A stretch of DNA of 6,609 nucleotides from a bacterium (GCA_021780625.1 JAJXYI010000085.1:1-6609); one strand, 5' to 3'; shown: positions 1 through 5,763, counted from the stretch's first letter. The notes: generated by a model not told the origin, from the letters alone. Numbers and translations are program-made.

Positions 1-72
1 CAGGGATGGCGCGATGGACGCGGCGGGCCCGGACGCCCCGCCATGCCCCCTCCGCCGCCCCCCGAGGACTGA
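1..72 (+). CDS. possible 3' end of an upstream gene (partial)
   Basis: Frame 1 is open from the left edge to a TGA at 70-72 and would encode a 23-residue tail with a run of six prolines ending in Glu-Asp. The only support is context: a strong plus-strand terminator hairpin begins 40 bases after this stop, so some plus-strand transcript should end here. The other two plus frames also stay open through this stretch, as expected in such GC-rich DNA, and the tail is low-complexity. The frame is therefore a guess, no function can be given, and the stretch could equally be 3' untranslated sequence. Confidence 0.3.
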   Translation, partial: QGWRDGRGGPGRPAMPPPPPPED

Positions 73-111
73 GTCAGAGTCCCTTTCCGGCGCAAGCCGG
101 GTGTGTGCGTC

Positions 112-150
112 GACGGCGCGATCCCCAACGGATCGCGCCGTCTTTCGTTT
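112..150 (+). terminator. intrinsic terminator, 13-bp perfect stem
   Basis: Bases 112-124 (GACGGCGCGATCC) pair perfectly with 130-142 around a 5-base loop, CCAAC. TTTCGTTTTCG follows at 143-153, an interrupted T-tract on the plus strand. No T-tract follows the stem on the minus strand, so it most likely ends a plus-strand transcript entering from the left. Two smaller hairpins precede it: GGACT/AGTCC (66-70/78-82) and CCGGC/GCCGG (87-91/96-100), the latter closed by a GCAA (GNRA-type) loop. The tract is not a pure T-run, so termination efficiency is uncertain. Confidence 0.75.
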
Positions 151-269
151 TCGTCCGACCCACTGCTTCGCAGCCCGTCTTGACCACCCGCCGACGCCTG
201 CCTTCATCAGGGGGCCTCATCCGGTTTGCCCTACTCCGGCCGGGGACCTGGCCATCTCCGCCCGCCTCA
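151..269 (+). promoter_or_regulatory. leader/promoter region of the TPMT-family gene
   Basis: This gap between the terminator and the methyltransferase start must hold that gene's promoter if the terminator works. The best sigma70-like match is TTGACC at 180-185 with TTCATC at 203-208, spaced 17 bases. The -35 is good and the -10 is poor. There is no clear Shine-Dalgarno sequence before the ATG at 270. No other structured element was seen. Confidence 0.3.
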
Positions 270-851
270 ATGTCCTCCAACCCTTCCTCATTCTGGGACG
301 AACGCTATGCCGCCGGCCGCATGCCATGGGACCAGGCGGCCGTTCCACGCGCCTTTGCCGGCTACCTCGCGCGCGCCGGCGCTCCCGGCCGCGCCCTCGT
401 GCCCGGATGCGGATCCGGCTACGAACTCGGCGCCCTGCACGACGCCGGTTGGAGCGCGGTCGGGGTCGACTACAGCCGTGAGGCCGTGGCACGCGCCCAG
501 GCCCGGCTCGGCCCGCTTGCCCCGTGCGTCCACTGCGCCGATTTCTTCACCGAGGACTGCACCGAGGGCGCCTTCGACCTCGTGTACGAACGCACTTTCC
601 TGTGCGCCCTTCCGCCGGCGCTGTGGCCCGATTACGGCCGCCGCATGCGACATCTCCTGCGCCCGGGCGGCGTCCTGTGCGGCTTCTTTTTCTTCGGCCC
701 CGAGGACGAGCCGCCGCCCCACCCGCTCGCACCGGGGGAACTCGAGCGCCTTCTCGGCCCCGGATTCGAACGCATCGAGGATGCCCAGGTGGAGGACTCC
801 CTTCCTCTCTACGCGGGCAAGGAGCGCTGGCAGGTCTGGCGGCGTTCCTGA
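270..851 (+). CDS. TPMT-family SAM-dependent methyltransferase
   Basis: A 193-residue class I methyltransferase of the thiopurine S-methyltransferase (TPMT) family, predicted cytosolic. It should move a methyl group from S-adenosylmethionine to a sulfur-type or similar soft nucleophile; bacterial members act on thiols, selenium or tellurium compounds, but the substrate here is unknown. Family hallmarks are visible in order: the N-terminal FWDERY...MPWDQ block (8-22), the SAM-binding glycine-rich loop LVPGCGSGYELGAL (43-56), the acidic end of strand 2 in GVDYSREA (65-72), FDLVYERTFLCALPP (102-116), then LRPGGVL (130-136), and a C-terminal ERWQVWRR (185-192). The ATG at 270 is chosen because the FWDERY block begins seven residues later, as usual for the family. 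The frame is open upstream to base 6, but that part overlaps the terminator and has no family similarity. trmO follows 63 bases downstream on the same strand, so the two may be co-transcribed. Confidence 0.88.
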   Translation: MSSNPSSFWDERYAAGRMPWDQAAVPRAFAGYLARAGAPGRALVPGCGSGYELGALHDAGWSAVGVDYSREAVARAQARLGPLAPCVHCADFFTEDCTEGAFDLVYERTFLCALPPALWPDYGRRMRHLLRPGGVLCGFFFFGPEDEPPPHPLAPGELERLLGPGFERIEDAQVEDSLPLYAGKERWQVWRRS

Positions 852-914
852 GTGCCCGGCGATTCGATCCTTGCCGTGTGTTCGGTTATGGGCATTAGCT
901 CATTACCTTCACGC

Positions 915-1415
915 ATGCCCACGGCTCCCGTCACCTTCACGCCCATCGGAATCATCCGCAGCGCCCACGCCGCACCCGAAGCCACGCCCATCCAGCCCGT
1001 CTATGCCGCGGACTGCCTGGGCCGGGCTGAATTGTATCCGGAGTATGCCGACGGCCTGGCCGACATCGAGGGCTTCTCCCACCTCTACCTGTTGTACCAC
1101 CTCCACCGGGCGCCCGCCCCCCGCCTTCGGGTGAAGCCGTTTCTGGAGGACGTCGAGCACGGCATCTTCGCGACACGCGGGCCCGCCCGTCCAAACCCAC
1201 TCGGGATGAGCCTGGTGCGGCTGGTCCGGCGCGAGGGCCCGGTGCTCCATCTGGCCGGGATCGACATTCTCGACGGCACCCCGCTGATCGACATCAAACC
1301 CTACTCGCCCCGGTTCGACTCCGCCGACTCCCCGCGCTGCGGCTGGACCGAACGCGTGCCCGCCGACGAGGCCCACCGGCGCGGCCGCCGCGCCTGCCCG
1401 CTGCCTGGCGCCTAG
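915..1415 (+). CDS. trmO: TrmO/TsaA-family tRNA m6t6A methyltransferase
   Basis: A 166-residue single-domain protein of the UPF0066/TsaA family. The characterised E. coli member TrmO (YaeB) uses SAM to N6-methylate threonylcarbamoyladenosine at position 37 of certain tRNAs. Motifs seen: TPIGIIRS (9-16), PIQP (25-28), IEGFSHLYLLYHLH (51-64), the signature GIFATRGPARPNPLG (83-97), and GIDILDGTPLIDIKPY (115-130). E. coli TrmO is longer, with an extra C-terminal domain that is absent here, so the exact target should be treated with some caution. Start choice: ATG 915 puts the first conserved strand six residues in. Alternatives in the same frame are ATG 888 and GTG 852, which directly abuts the previous stop; neither adds recognisable sequence. 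No good ribosome site is visible, and a weak promoter (TTGCCG 871, ATTAGC 894) is possible. Its TAG overlaps the convergent transporter's stop. Confidence 0.85.
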   Translation: MPTAPVTFTPIGIIRSAHAAPEATPIQPVYAADCLGRAELYPEYADGLADIEGFSHLYLLYHLHRAPAPRLRVKPFLEDVEHGIFATRGPARPNPLGMSLVRLVRREGPVLHLAGIDILDGTPLIDIKPYSPRFDSADSPRCGWTERVPADEAHRRGRRACPLPGA

Positions 1416-2746
1416 GAACGCGCCCGGGCGAGCGCCGCCTCCAGGGGAGGAATCTGGATCAGCCGGAGCGAGACCAGCAGCGAAACCGCCAGGATGCCTC
1501 CGATGAACACCACGACCCCCGGCCAGCCGTCGGAATGCCAGAACACCCCTCCCGCGGTTCCGGCGACGCTTCCGCCCACGTAGTAGGAAAGCAGGTACAG
1601 GGACGACGCCTGCCCCCGGGCCGTGAGGGCGCGCCTTCCCACCCAGCTGCTCGCCACGGAATGCGCGCCGAAAAAGCCGGCGCTGAAGAACACCATGCCC
1701 GCCAAAAGCGCCCACAGGGGATCTGCCAGCGTGATCAGCAGCCCGCCGATCATCACGCAGATGATCACCCACAGAACACGCCGCCGTCCATAGCGGTCCG
1801 CCAGCGCCCCCATTCGCGCGGAGCTGTAGATGCCGCCAAAATACACCGCCGGTATGCAGCCCACCGCCGCCTGGCTCAGATCGTAGGGTGGCGACAGCAG
1901 CCGGTAGGTGACGTAGTTGAAGAGCGTCACGAAGCCGCCCATCAGCAGGAACCCCTCCAGGAACAACAGCCGGAGCGCCGAATCGCGCAAATGCACCGAG
2001 AATCCCCGCACCAGCGAGCCGACATTGTGGCGAACCGGGCGAAAATGACGCGAAGCCGGGACGATGCGCCAGAAGATCAGGGTCACGCATCCGGTCAGCG
2101 CACCGAGGATGGCCAGCGTCACGCGCCACGAGAGGAAATCCACCAGCACGCCGGCGATCAGCCGGCCGAGCATGCCGCCCAGGCCGTTGCCACCGATGTA
2201 CAAGCCCATCGCAAACCCAAGGTCCTTCGGATGGATCTCCTCGCTCAAATAAGTCATCGCCACCGCCACAAACCCGCTCAGGCACACTCCAAGCAGGGCA
2301 CGCAGCACCAGAACCAGGCCCCAGGTCGGAGACGCCACGCTCGCCAGCATGCACGCCGTCGCCCCGAGCAGCGACAGCACCATGACGTTCTTCCGCCCCA
2401 CCCCGTCCGAGATCGGGCCCACGAACAGGAGTCCGAACGCCAGCCCCGCGGTCGACACGGACAACACCAGGCTGCTCGCCGCCGCCTTGAGGTGGAAGGC
2501 ATGCGCGAAGACCGGCATCATCGGCTGCACCGAGTATAACAGCGCAAACGTCGAGAACCCGGCCGCGAACAGCGACAACACCGTCCTGAGAAACGCCGGT
2601 GACTCGCGCACGATCAACTGTTCATCCCGAATTTCCCCAGGCGTGCTCCCTCCTCGCTCCGCCGCGATCAGCGCCGGCTCAGGCGCGAGAATCTCGCCAT
2701 CGCGTGGGGTCGGATTCGGTTGTCCCGGGCTGGTTGATTCGGCCAT
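1412..2746 (-). CDS. ynfM: YnfM-type MFS transporter
   Basis: A 444-residue, 12-helix major facilitator superfamily protein of the inner membrane, most like the E. coli YnfM branch (AraJ-like, drug:H+ antiporter type). Substrate is unknown and export is inferred. Recognisable blocks: FALLYSVQPMMPVF (67-80) in the first helix, MFS motif A as GPISDGVGRK (110-119) in the loop after helix 2, MTYLSEEIHP (164-173), GLYIGGNGLGGMLGRL (181-196), SRHFRP (232-237), EGFLLMGGFVTLFNY (264-278), a second motif A-like loop GALADRYGRRR (313-323), and SAGFFGAHSVASSWVG (355-370). The start at 2746 leaves a hydrophilic N-terminal tail of about 50 residues, somewhat long for the family. A TTG or GTG at residues 44 or 46 would give a shorter tail and cannot be excluded. 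Divergent from the oxidoreductase; convergent with trmO, with stop codons overlapping in CTAG. No regulator gene adjoins it. Confidence 0.9.
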   Translation of the reverse strand: MAESTSPGQPNPTPRDGEILAPEPALIAAERGGSTPGEIRDEQLIVRESPAFLRTVLSLFAAGFSTFALLYSVQPMMPVFAHAFHLKAAASSLVLSVSTAGLAFGLLFVGPISDGVGRKNVMVLSLLGATACMLASVASPTWGLVLVLRALLGVCLSGFVAVAMTYLSEEIHPKDLGFAMGLYIGGNGLGGMLGRLIAGVLVDFLSWRVTLAILGALTGCVTLIFWRIVPASRHFRPVRHNVGSLVRGFSVHLRDSALRLLFLEGFLLMGGFVTLFNYVTYRLLSPPYDLSQAAVGCIPAVYFGGIYSSARMGALADRYGRRRVLWVIICVMIGGLLITLADPLWALLAGMVFFSAGFFGAHSVASSWVGRRALTARGQASSLYLLSYYVGGSVAGTAGGVFWHSDGWPGVVVFIGGILAVSLLVSLRLIQIPPLEAALARARS

Positions 2747-2933
2747 GAGAACCCAAACGGTACCTGCCCGCCCTCGCTCAGCAAGTGGGTTAACGGGCGG
2801 ACTTTTCCCCCTTGTCCTTTTGCCGCACGGTGCCGTTTCGACCGGGGGCACTTCGAAACGCCGCCGCGCCGCGCACGCCGTTGAACGCAGGAAGGAGTCG
2901 TATCCGACCGGCCATGGCCTTAGGCGAATCAGC
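2747..2933. promoter_or_regulatory. divergent promoter region, transporter/oxidoreductase
   Basis: This 187-bp gap must carry promoters for both divergent genes. It contains a perfect 8-bp inverted repeat at 2834-2860 (listed separately), the palindrome GTTAAC at 2788-2793, and a purine-rich AGGAAGGAG at 2889-2897. No convincing -35/-10 pair was found. TTGAAC at 2881 with TATCCG at 2901 has only a 14-base spacer. Confidence 0.5.
2834..2860. promoter_or_regulatory. perfect 8-bp inverted repeat, candidate operator
   Basis: CGTTTCGA (2834-2841) and TCGAAACG (2853-2860) are exact reverse complements separated by 11 bases. The dyad lies roughly midway between two divergent start codons and is AT-richer than its surroundings, as expected of a dimeric repressor site. 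The binding protein is unknown and no regulator gene adjoins. An RNA hairpin in the oxidoreductase leader is the alternative. Confidence 0.45.
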
Positions 2934-4061
2934 ATGGCCAATTCGAACCTCAAGGTCGGCGTCGTGGGACTGGGCGTGATGGGACGCAACTATGCGCAGC
3001 GACTGCACCGCGGCGAAATCCCCGGAGCCGAACTCGCCGCGGTCTGCGTCCGGGACGCGGGCCGGCGCCTCGAACTTGAGCGCGAGTTCCCGGTGCGGAC
3101 TTTCCTGTCGTTCGACGACTTTCTCCGGAGCGGAATCGACGCGGTCTTGGTCGCGACGCCGCATTTCAGCCACGTCAACCTGGGCGTCGCCGCCCTCGAG
3201 GCGGGCCTGCATGTGTTGCTGGACAAGCCAATCGCGGTCGACAAGGCCGGCGCCGAGCGGTTGATCGCCGCCCATCGGGAGCGCCCGCGCCAGGTGTTCG
3301 CCGCGATGTTCAACCAACGCACCAACCCCGCCTACGCCCGGCTTCGCGCAATGATCGCCGGCGGCGAACTGGGCGCGCTCCAGCGTATCCAGTGGACTGT
3401 CACCGACTGGTTCCGTCCCCAGCACTACTACGACTCGAGCCGCTGGCGTGCCACCTGGGGCGGCGAGGGCGGCGGCGTGCTCGTCAACCAGTGCCCCCAC
3501 CAACTCGACCTGTACCAGTGGCTGTTCGGGATGCCCCGCGGCGTGCGCGCCTTCTGCCAGTATGGGCGTTTTCACGACATCGAGGTCGAGGACTCCGTCA
3601 CCGCCCACCTCGAGCACGCCGACGGGGCGACCGGCCTGTTCGTGACCACCACCGGCGAGGCGCCCGGCGTGAACCGCCTGGAAGTCGCCGGGGACGCCGG
3701 CCTCGTCGTCATCGCCGACGGCCGGTTCACGTTCAAACGCAACGCCGTGCCGACCTCCGATCTCGTGCGTTCGGCCAACGAGTCGTTTCCGAAGCCGGAT
3801 TTCCAGGAGTCGACGTTCGACGCCTCCGACCCGGGCGAACAGCACGCGGGAATCCTGCGCAACTTCGTCGCGGCGTGCAGCGACGGCGCCCAGCTCATCG
3901 CCCCGGCGGACGAAGGCATCCGCTCCGTCGAACTCGCCAACGCGATGCTCTACTCGTCCGCCACCGCACAGACGATCACCCTCCCCCTCGATTCCGCCGT
4001 GTATCGCCGCTGGCTCGACGAAAAGATCGCCGGTTCCCGCTTCCGCCCCGCGTCCACCTGA
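2934..4061 (+). CDS. Gfo/Idh/MocA-family NAD(P)-dependent oxidoreductase
   Basis: A 375-residue cytosolic dehydrogenase of the Gfo/Idh/MocA family, whose members oxidise or reduce sugars, inositols and related polyols. The substrate cannot be read from sequence. The N-terminal Rossmann fold shows KVGVVGLGVMGRNYA (7-21) with the GxGxxG dinucleotide loop at 12-17, followed by VLVATPHFSH (71-80). DKP (97-99) occupies the place of the usual EKP, with Lys98 the expected catalytic lysine. The C-terminal domain has GGGVLVNQCPHQLDLYQWLFG (179-199), where His189 and Asp192 match the conserved H-x-x-D active-site pair. Length is normal. No signal peptide is present. The ATG at 2934 begins six residues before the first strand and has only a weak AGG nine bases upstream; a much stronger AGGAAGGAG lies too far away, at 2889-2897. 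The gene is monocistronic, and its TGA sits at the first unit of the repeat region downstream. Confidence 0.9.
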   Translation: MANSNLKVGVVGLGVMGRNYAQRLHRGEIPGAELAAVCVRDAGRRLELEREFPVRTFLSFDDFLRSGIDAVLVATPHFSHVNLGVAALEAGLHVLLDKPIAVDKAGAERLIAAHRERPRQVFAAMFNQRTNPAYARLRAMIAGGELGALQRIQWTVTDWFRPQHYYDSSRWRATWGGEGGGVLVNQCPHQLDLYQWLFGMPRGVRAFCQYGRFHDIEVEDSVTAHLEHADGATGLFVTTTGEAPGVNRLEVAGDAGLVVIADGRFTFKRNAVPTSDLVRSANESFPKPDFQESTFDASDPGEQHAGILRNFVAACSDGAQLIAPADEGIRSVELANAMLYSSATAQTITLPLDSAVYRRWLDEKIAGSRFRPAST

Positions 4062-4139
4062 CTTCCGACGGCCACCCGCTGACGTGCCTCCAGCTCCGAG
4101 CCAGCCTCACTCAGAGACTCAGATCACTCCGTCGTGAAA

Positions 4140-4223
4140 ATCCGCCCTCTGCCTTCCGACCTCCGACTTCCGACATCCGACTTCCGACTTCCGACTTCCC
4201 TCTTCTGACCACTGACTTCTGCG
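4140..4223 (+). repeat. heptamer tandem array 1, consensus TTCCGAC
   Basis: Twelve consecutive 7-base units without spacers: ATCCGCC, CTCTGCC, TTCCGAC, CTCCGAC, TTCCGAC, ATCCGAC, TTCCGAC, TTCCGAC, TTCCCTC, TTCTGAC, CACTGAC, TTCTGCG. Variation falls mainly at unit positions 1, 2 and 4, giving roughly NTCYGAC. The central units are closest to consensus and the outer ones most degenerate, a pattern typical of slippage-maintained arrays. Confidence 0.9.
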
Positions 4224-4265
4224 AATCGCCGGTCGATAGGAAGCGTGGGACCGGTGTGTGCAACA

Positions 4266-4382
4266 GGGATTCCGCTCGGCTATCGCAAGCCGATCCCCGT
4301 CCAGCGCGCCCGCCAGGACTGGCGCGAGCCGAGGCTCGCGTCCAAAAGCGGAACCGAGGTTCCGCACTCCAAAAAAGTGCGG
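4266..4382. repeat. cluster of five hairpins/palindromes
   Basis: Five perfect dyads lie nearly end to end. A: TCGGCT 4276-4281 with AGCCGA 4288-4293, with an outer GGGA/TCCC at 4266-4269/4294-4297. B: CGCCAG-GA-CTGGCG, 4311-4324. C: CGCGAGCC-GA-GGCTCGCG, 4323-4340. D: GCGGAACC-GA-GGTTCCGC, 4348-4365. E: CCGCACT 4362-4368 with AGTGCGG 4376-4382, with an A-rich loop. B and C share two bases, and D and E share an arm, so not all can form together. B, C and D all have GA at the centre. No T-tract follows any stem on either strand, so a standard intrinsic terminator is not supported, although the cluster could still halt or protect convergent transcripts. It resembles REP/BIME-type dispersed elements in form; copy number is unknown. 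Confidence 0.75.
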
Positions 4383-4384
4383 GC

Positions 4385-4475
4385 CTCTGGAGCCTGGCCT
4401 CCGCCCCCTGAAATCTGACTTCTGTCTTCCGACCTCTGACCTCTGCTCTCCGACCTCCGACATCCGACTTCCGAC
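4385..4475 (+). repeat. heptamer tandem array 2, same consensus as array 1
   Basis: Nine clear units run from 4413 to 4475: ATCTGAC, TTCTGTC, TTCCGAC, CTCTGAC, CTCTGCT, CTCCGAC, CTCCGAC, ATCCGAC, TTCCGAC. Four more degenerate ones in register precede them (from 4385: CTCTGGA, GCCTGGC, CTCCGCC, CCCTGAA). It has the same orientation and register as array 1, and ends four bases before the minus-strand stop codon at 4480-4482. Confidence 0.85.
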
Positions 4476-4479
4476 CTCA

Positions 4480-5691
4480 TCAGGCACGCAGGCGCACGAG
4501 CAGGGCGGCGACGGCACTGGCCATCGCGAGGGCAATGACGCCCGGCCATCCGAAATGGGCGAGCAGGAGGCTCCCGAGTCCGGATCCGAGGGCCATTCCG
4601 ATGAACATCACCGTAAACAACACCGCGTTGAGCCGGCTCCGCGCCTCGGGTTCGATGCCGTAGATGATCGTCTGGTGGGCAATCAGCGTGGCCTGCACGC
4701 CGAGGTCGAAGCCCACCACCGCAACCGCGATGAGCGCGAGTTCGACCTTCGGGGAAAACACCATCGCGAGCGCCATGAGCCCGAAGGCGCACGCGACAAG
4801 GGTCGTCCCCAAGCGTGTCACGAGCCCAGGTCCGCGGCGATCGGCCACCCGGCCCGCAATCGGCGCCGCAATTGCTCCCGCGGCACCCGCCAGGCCGAAG
4901 GCACCTGCCACCGCACTGCCGAGATGAAACGGAGCCCGGCTGAGCATCAGCGCGAGGCATGACCAGAAGGCGCTGAATCCCACCGCCAGGAGTCCCTGAG
5001 CAATGGCCGCGCGGCGCAGCGCCGCATGCTTGCGCCAATAGGCGCCCAACGAGGCGAGCAGGCGGCCATACGGCATCGTCGTCGTGGTCTCGATACGCGG
5101 CAACCCACGCCACGCCGCGACAAACGCCAGCCCGATGCTCGCCGCCGCCAGGTAGAACATGGCGCGCCACCCAAACCGTTGCGCCACCAACCCGCTCACG
5201 ACACGCGACAGCAGGATGCCCGACAACAGGCCCGTCATCACCGACCCCACCACCCGCCCCCGCTGTGCATCGGGCGCGAGCGACGCCGAGGCGGACACCA
5301 CGTCCTGCGCCAGCGTCGCCGCCAACCCCACCGCCAGGCTCGCGACCAGCAGAAGTCCAACTCCACGCGTCGCCGCACTCGCAACCAGAGCCCCGGCCAA
5401 CAGCGCCGCCTTGGCCAGGATGATGCCCCTCCGGTCGATGCGATCCCCCAGGGGTGCAAGAAAGAAAATGCCCAGGGCATAGCCGAGCTGGGTCAGCATC
5501 GGGACAAACCCCAGCCATATCGCCGAGGTCCGCAGGCCGACCCCCATCACGGCAAGCATCGGCTGCGAATAATACAGCGTCGCCGCCGCCAGCCCGGCGA
5601 GCCCGGCCAGCAAAATCGTCAACCCCTGCGGCAACCCGACCGAAATCGCGTCCTGCCCCACTCTGTCATTCGTTTCCTGTATGACTTCCAT
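4480..5691 (-). CDS. MFS transporter, LysR-linked efflux type
   Basis: A 403-residue, 12-helix major facilitator superfamily protein of the inner membrane, from a branch different to the other transporter in this window. Blocks seen: TLYYSQPML (38-46) in helix 1, TQLGYALGIFFLAPLGDRIDRR (67-88) including MFS motif A, SLAPDAQRGRVVGSVMTGLLSGILLSR (137-163), FGWRAMF (173-179), and a second-half loop GRVADRRGPG (280-289). Proteins of this type are usually annotated as small-molecule or drug exporters; the substrate is unknown. The ATG at 5691 is preferred over an in-frame GTG at 5739 because TAAGG lies eight bases upstream of the ATG and the extra 16 residues add nothing recognisable. It is divergent from a LysR gene with a 72-bp gap, so induction or repression by that regulator is likely. 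Its stop abuts heptamer array 2. Confidence 0.9.
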   Translation of the reverse strand: MEVIQETNDRVGQDAISVGLPQGLTILLAGLAGLAAATLYYSQPMLAVMGVGLRTSAIWLGFVPMLTQLGYALGIFFLAPLGDRIDRRGIILAKAALLAGALVASAATRGVGLLLVASLAVGLAATLAQDVVSASASLAPDAQRGRVVGSVMTGLLSGILLSRVVSGLVAQRFGWRAMFYLAAASIGLAFVAAWRGLPRIETTTTMPYGRLLASLGAYWRKHAALRRAAIAQGLLAVGFSAFWSCLALMLSRAPFHLGSAVAGAFGLAGAAGAIAAPIAGRVADRRGPGLVTRLGTTLVACAFGLMALAMVFSPKVELALIAVAVVGFDLGVQATLIAHQTIIYGIEPEARSRLNAVLFTVMFIGMALGSGLGSLLLAHFGWPGVIALAMASAVAALLVRLRA

Positions 5692-5763
5692 GACACTTAC
5701 CTTACCAGACCCACGCTTTCCGAGGTAGACGGCTGACACACATATCTGTTATTCTCCTACCGT
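5692..5763. promoter_or_regulatory. divergent MFS/LysR control region with imperfect palindrome
   Basis: These 72 bp separate the two divergent start codons and are visibly AT-richer than the flanking genes. ACACATATCTGT (5738-5749) is palindromic at 10 of 12 bases and lies 14 bases before the regulator's ATG, a plausible LysR-type site for autoregulation. CTGACA at 5733-5738 resembles a -35 box for the regulator, but no good -10 follows. The transporter's ribosome site TAAGG is at 5700-5704 (minus strand). Confidence 0.45.

Larger units (their letters stand above)
4056..4482. repeat. composite intergenic repeat region between convergent genes
   Basis: The whole gap between the oxidoreductase stop and the second transporter's stop is repeat-like and has no credible gene. 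In order it holds: an isolated heptamer pair ending in TTCCGAC at 4063-4069; a near-tandem ACTCAGAG/ACTCAGAT (4109-4124); heptamer array 1 (4140-4223); a palindrome cluster (4266-4382); and heptamer array 2 (about 4385-4475), which runs into the transporter's stop codon. The islands at 4063, 4154 and 4427 share the same 7-bp register. On the minus strand the arrays are stop-free and would translate as a KSEVG-type peptide repeat, which should not be called a gene. Confidence 0.8.

Noticed and set aside
6..269. Open upstream extension of the TPMT-family reading frame
   Set aside because: Stop-free only because of high GC. It runs through a perfect terminator hairpin and has an arginine/proline-rich composition unlike the family N-terminus.
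909..2354. Long minus-strand frame of 481 codons overlapping trmO and the YnfM-type transporter
   Set aside because: A shadow frame: it overlaps two genes with clear family motifs and encodes a Gly/Ala/Arg-rich sequence with no recognisable domain.
2881..2906. Sigma70 promoter TTGAAC / TATCCG before the oxidoreductase
   Set aside because: The spacer is only 14 bases and the -10 is poor.
2349..2933. Open extension upstream of the oxidoreductase ATG
   Set aside because: Antisense to the transporter's N-terminus. The Rossmann fold starts just after the ATG at 2934, and the extra sequence has no domain features.
4266..4382. Intrinsic terminator for the convergent genes
   Set aside because: Stems are strong, but none is followed by a T-tract on either strand; the A-run at 4371-4376 is inside a loop.
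3392..4411. 339-codon plus-strand frame overlapping the oxidoreductase
   Set aside because: Very Arg/Pro-rich, out of frame with a well-supported gene, and extends into the repeat region.
4140..4475. CRISPR array
   Set aside because: The unit is 7 bp and directly tandem with no spacers, and no cas gene is present.
4056..4482. Insertion sequence
   Set aside because: No transposase frame, no terminal inverted repeats bounding the region and no target-site duplication seen.
4119..4535. Minus-strand frame of 138 codons through the heptamer arrays
   Set aside because: The array is stop-free on this strand because GTCGGAA and its variants lack stops in every frame; the peptide is a KSEVG-like repeat created by the DNA repeat.
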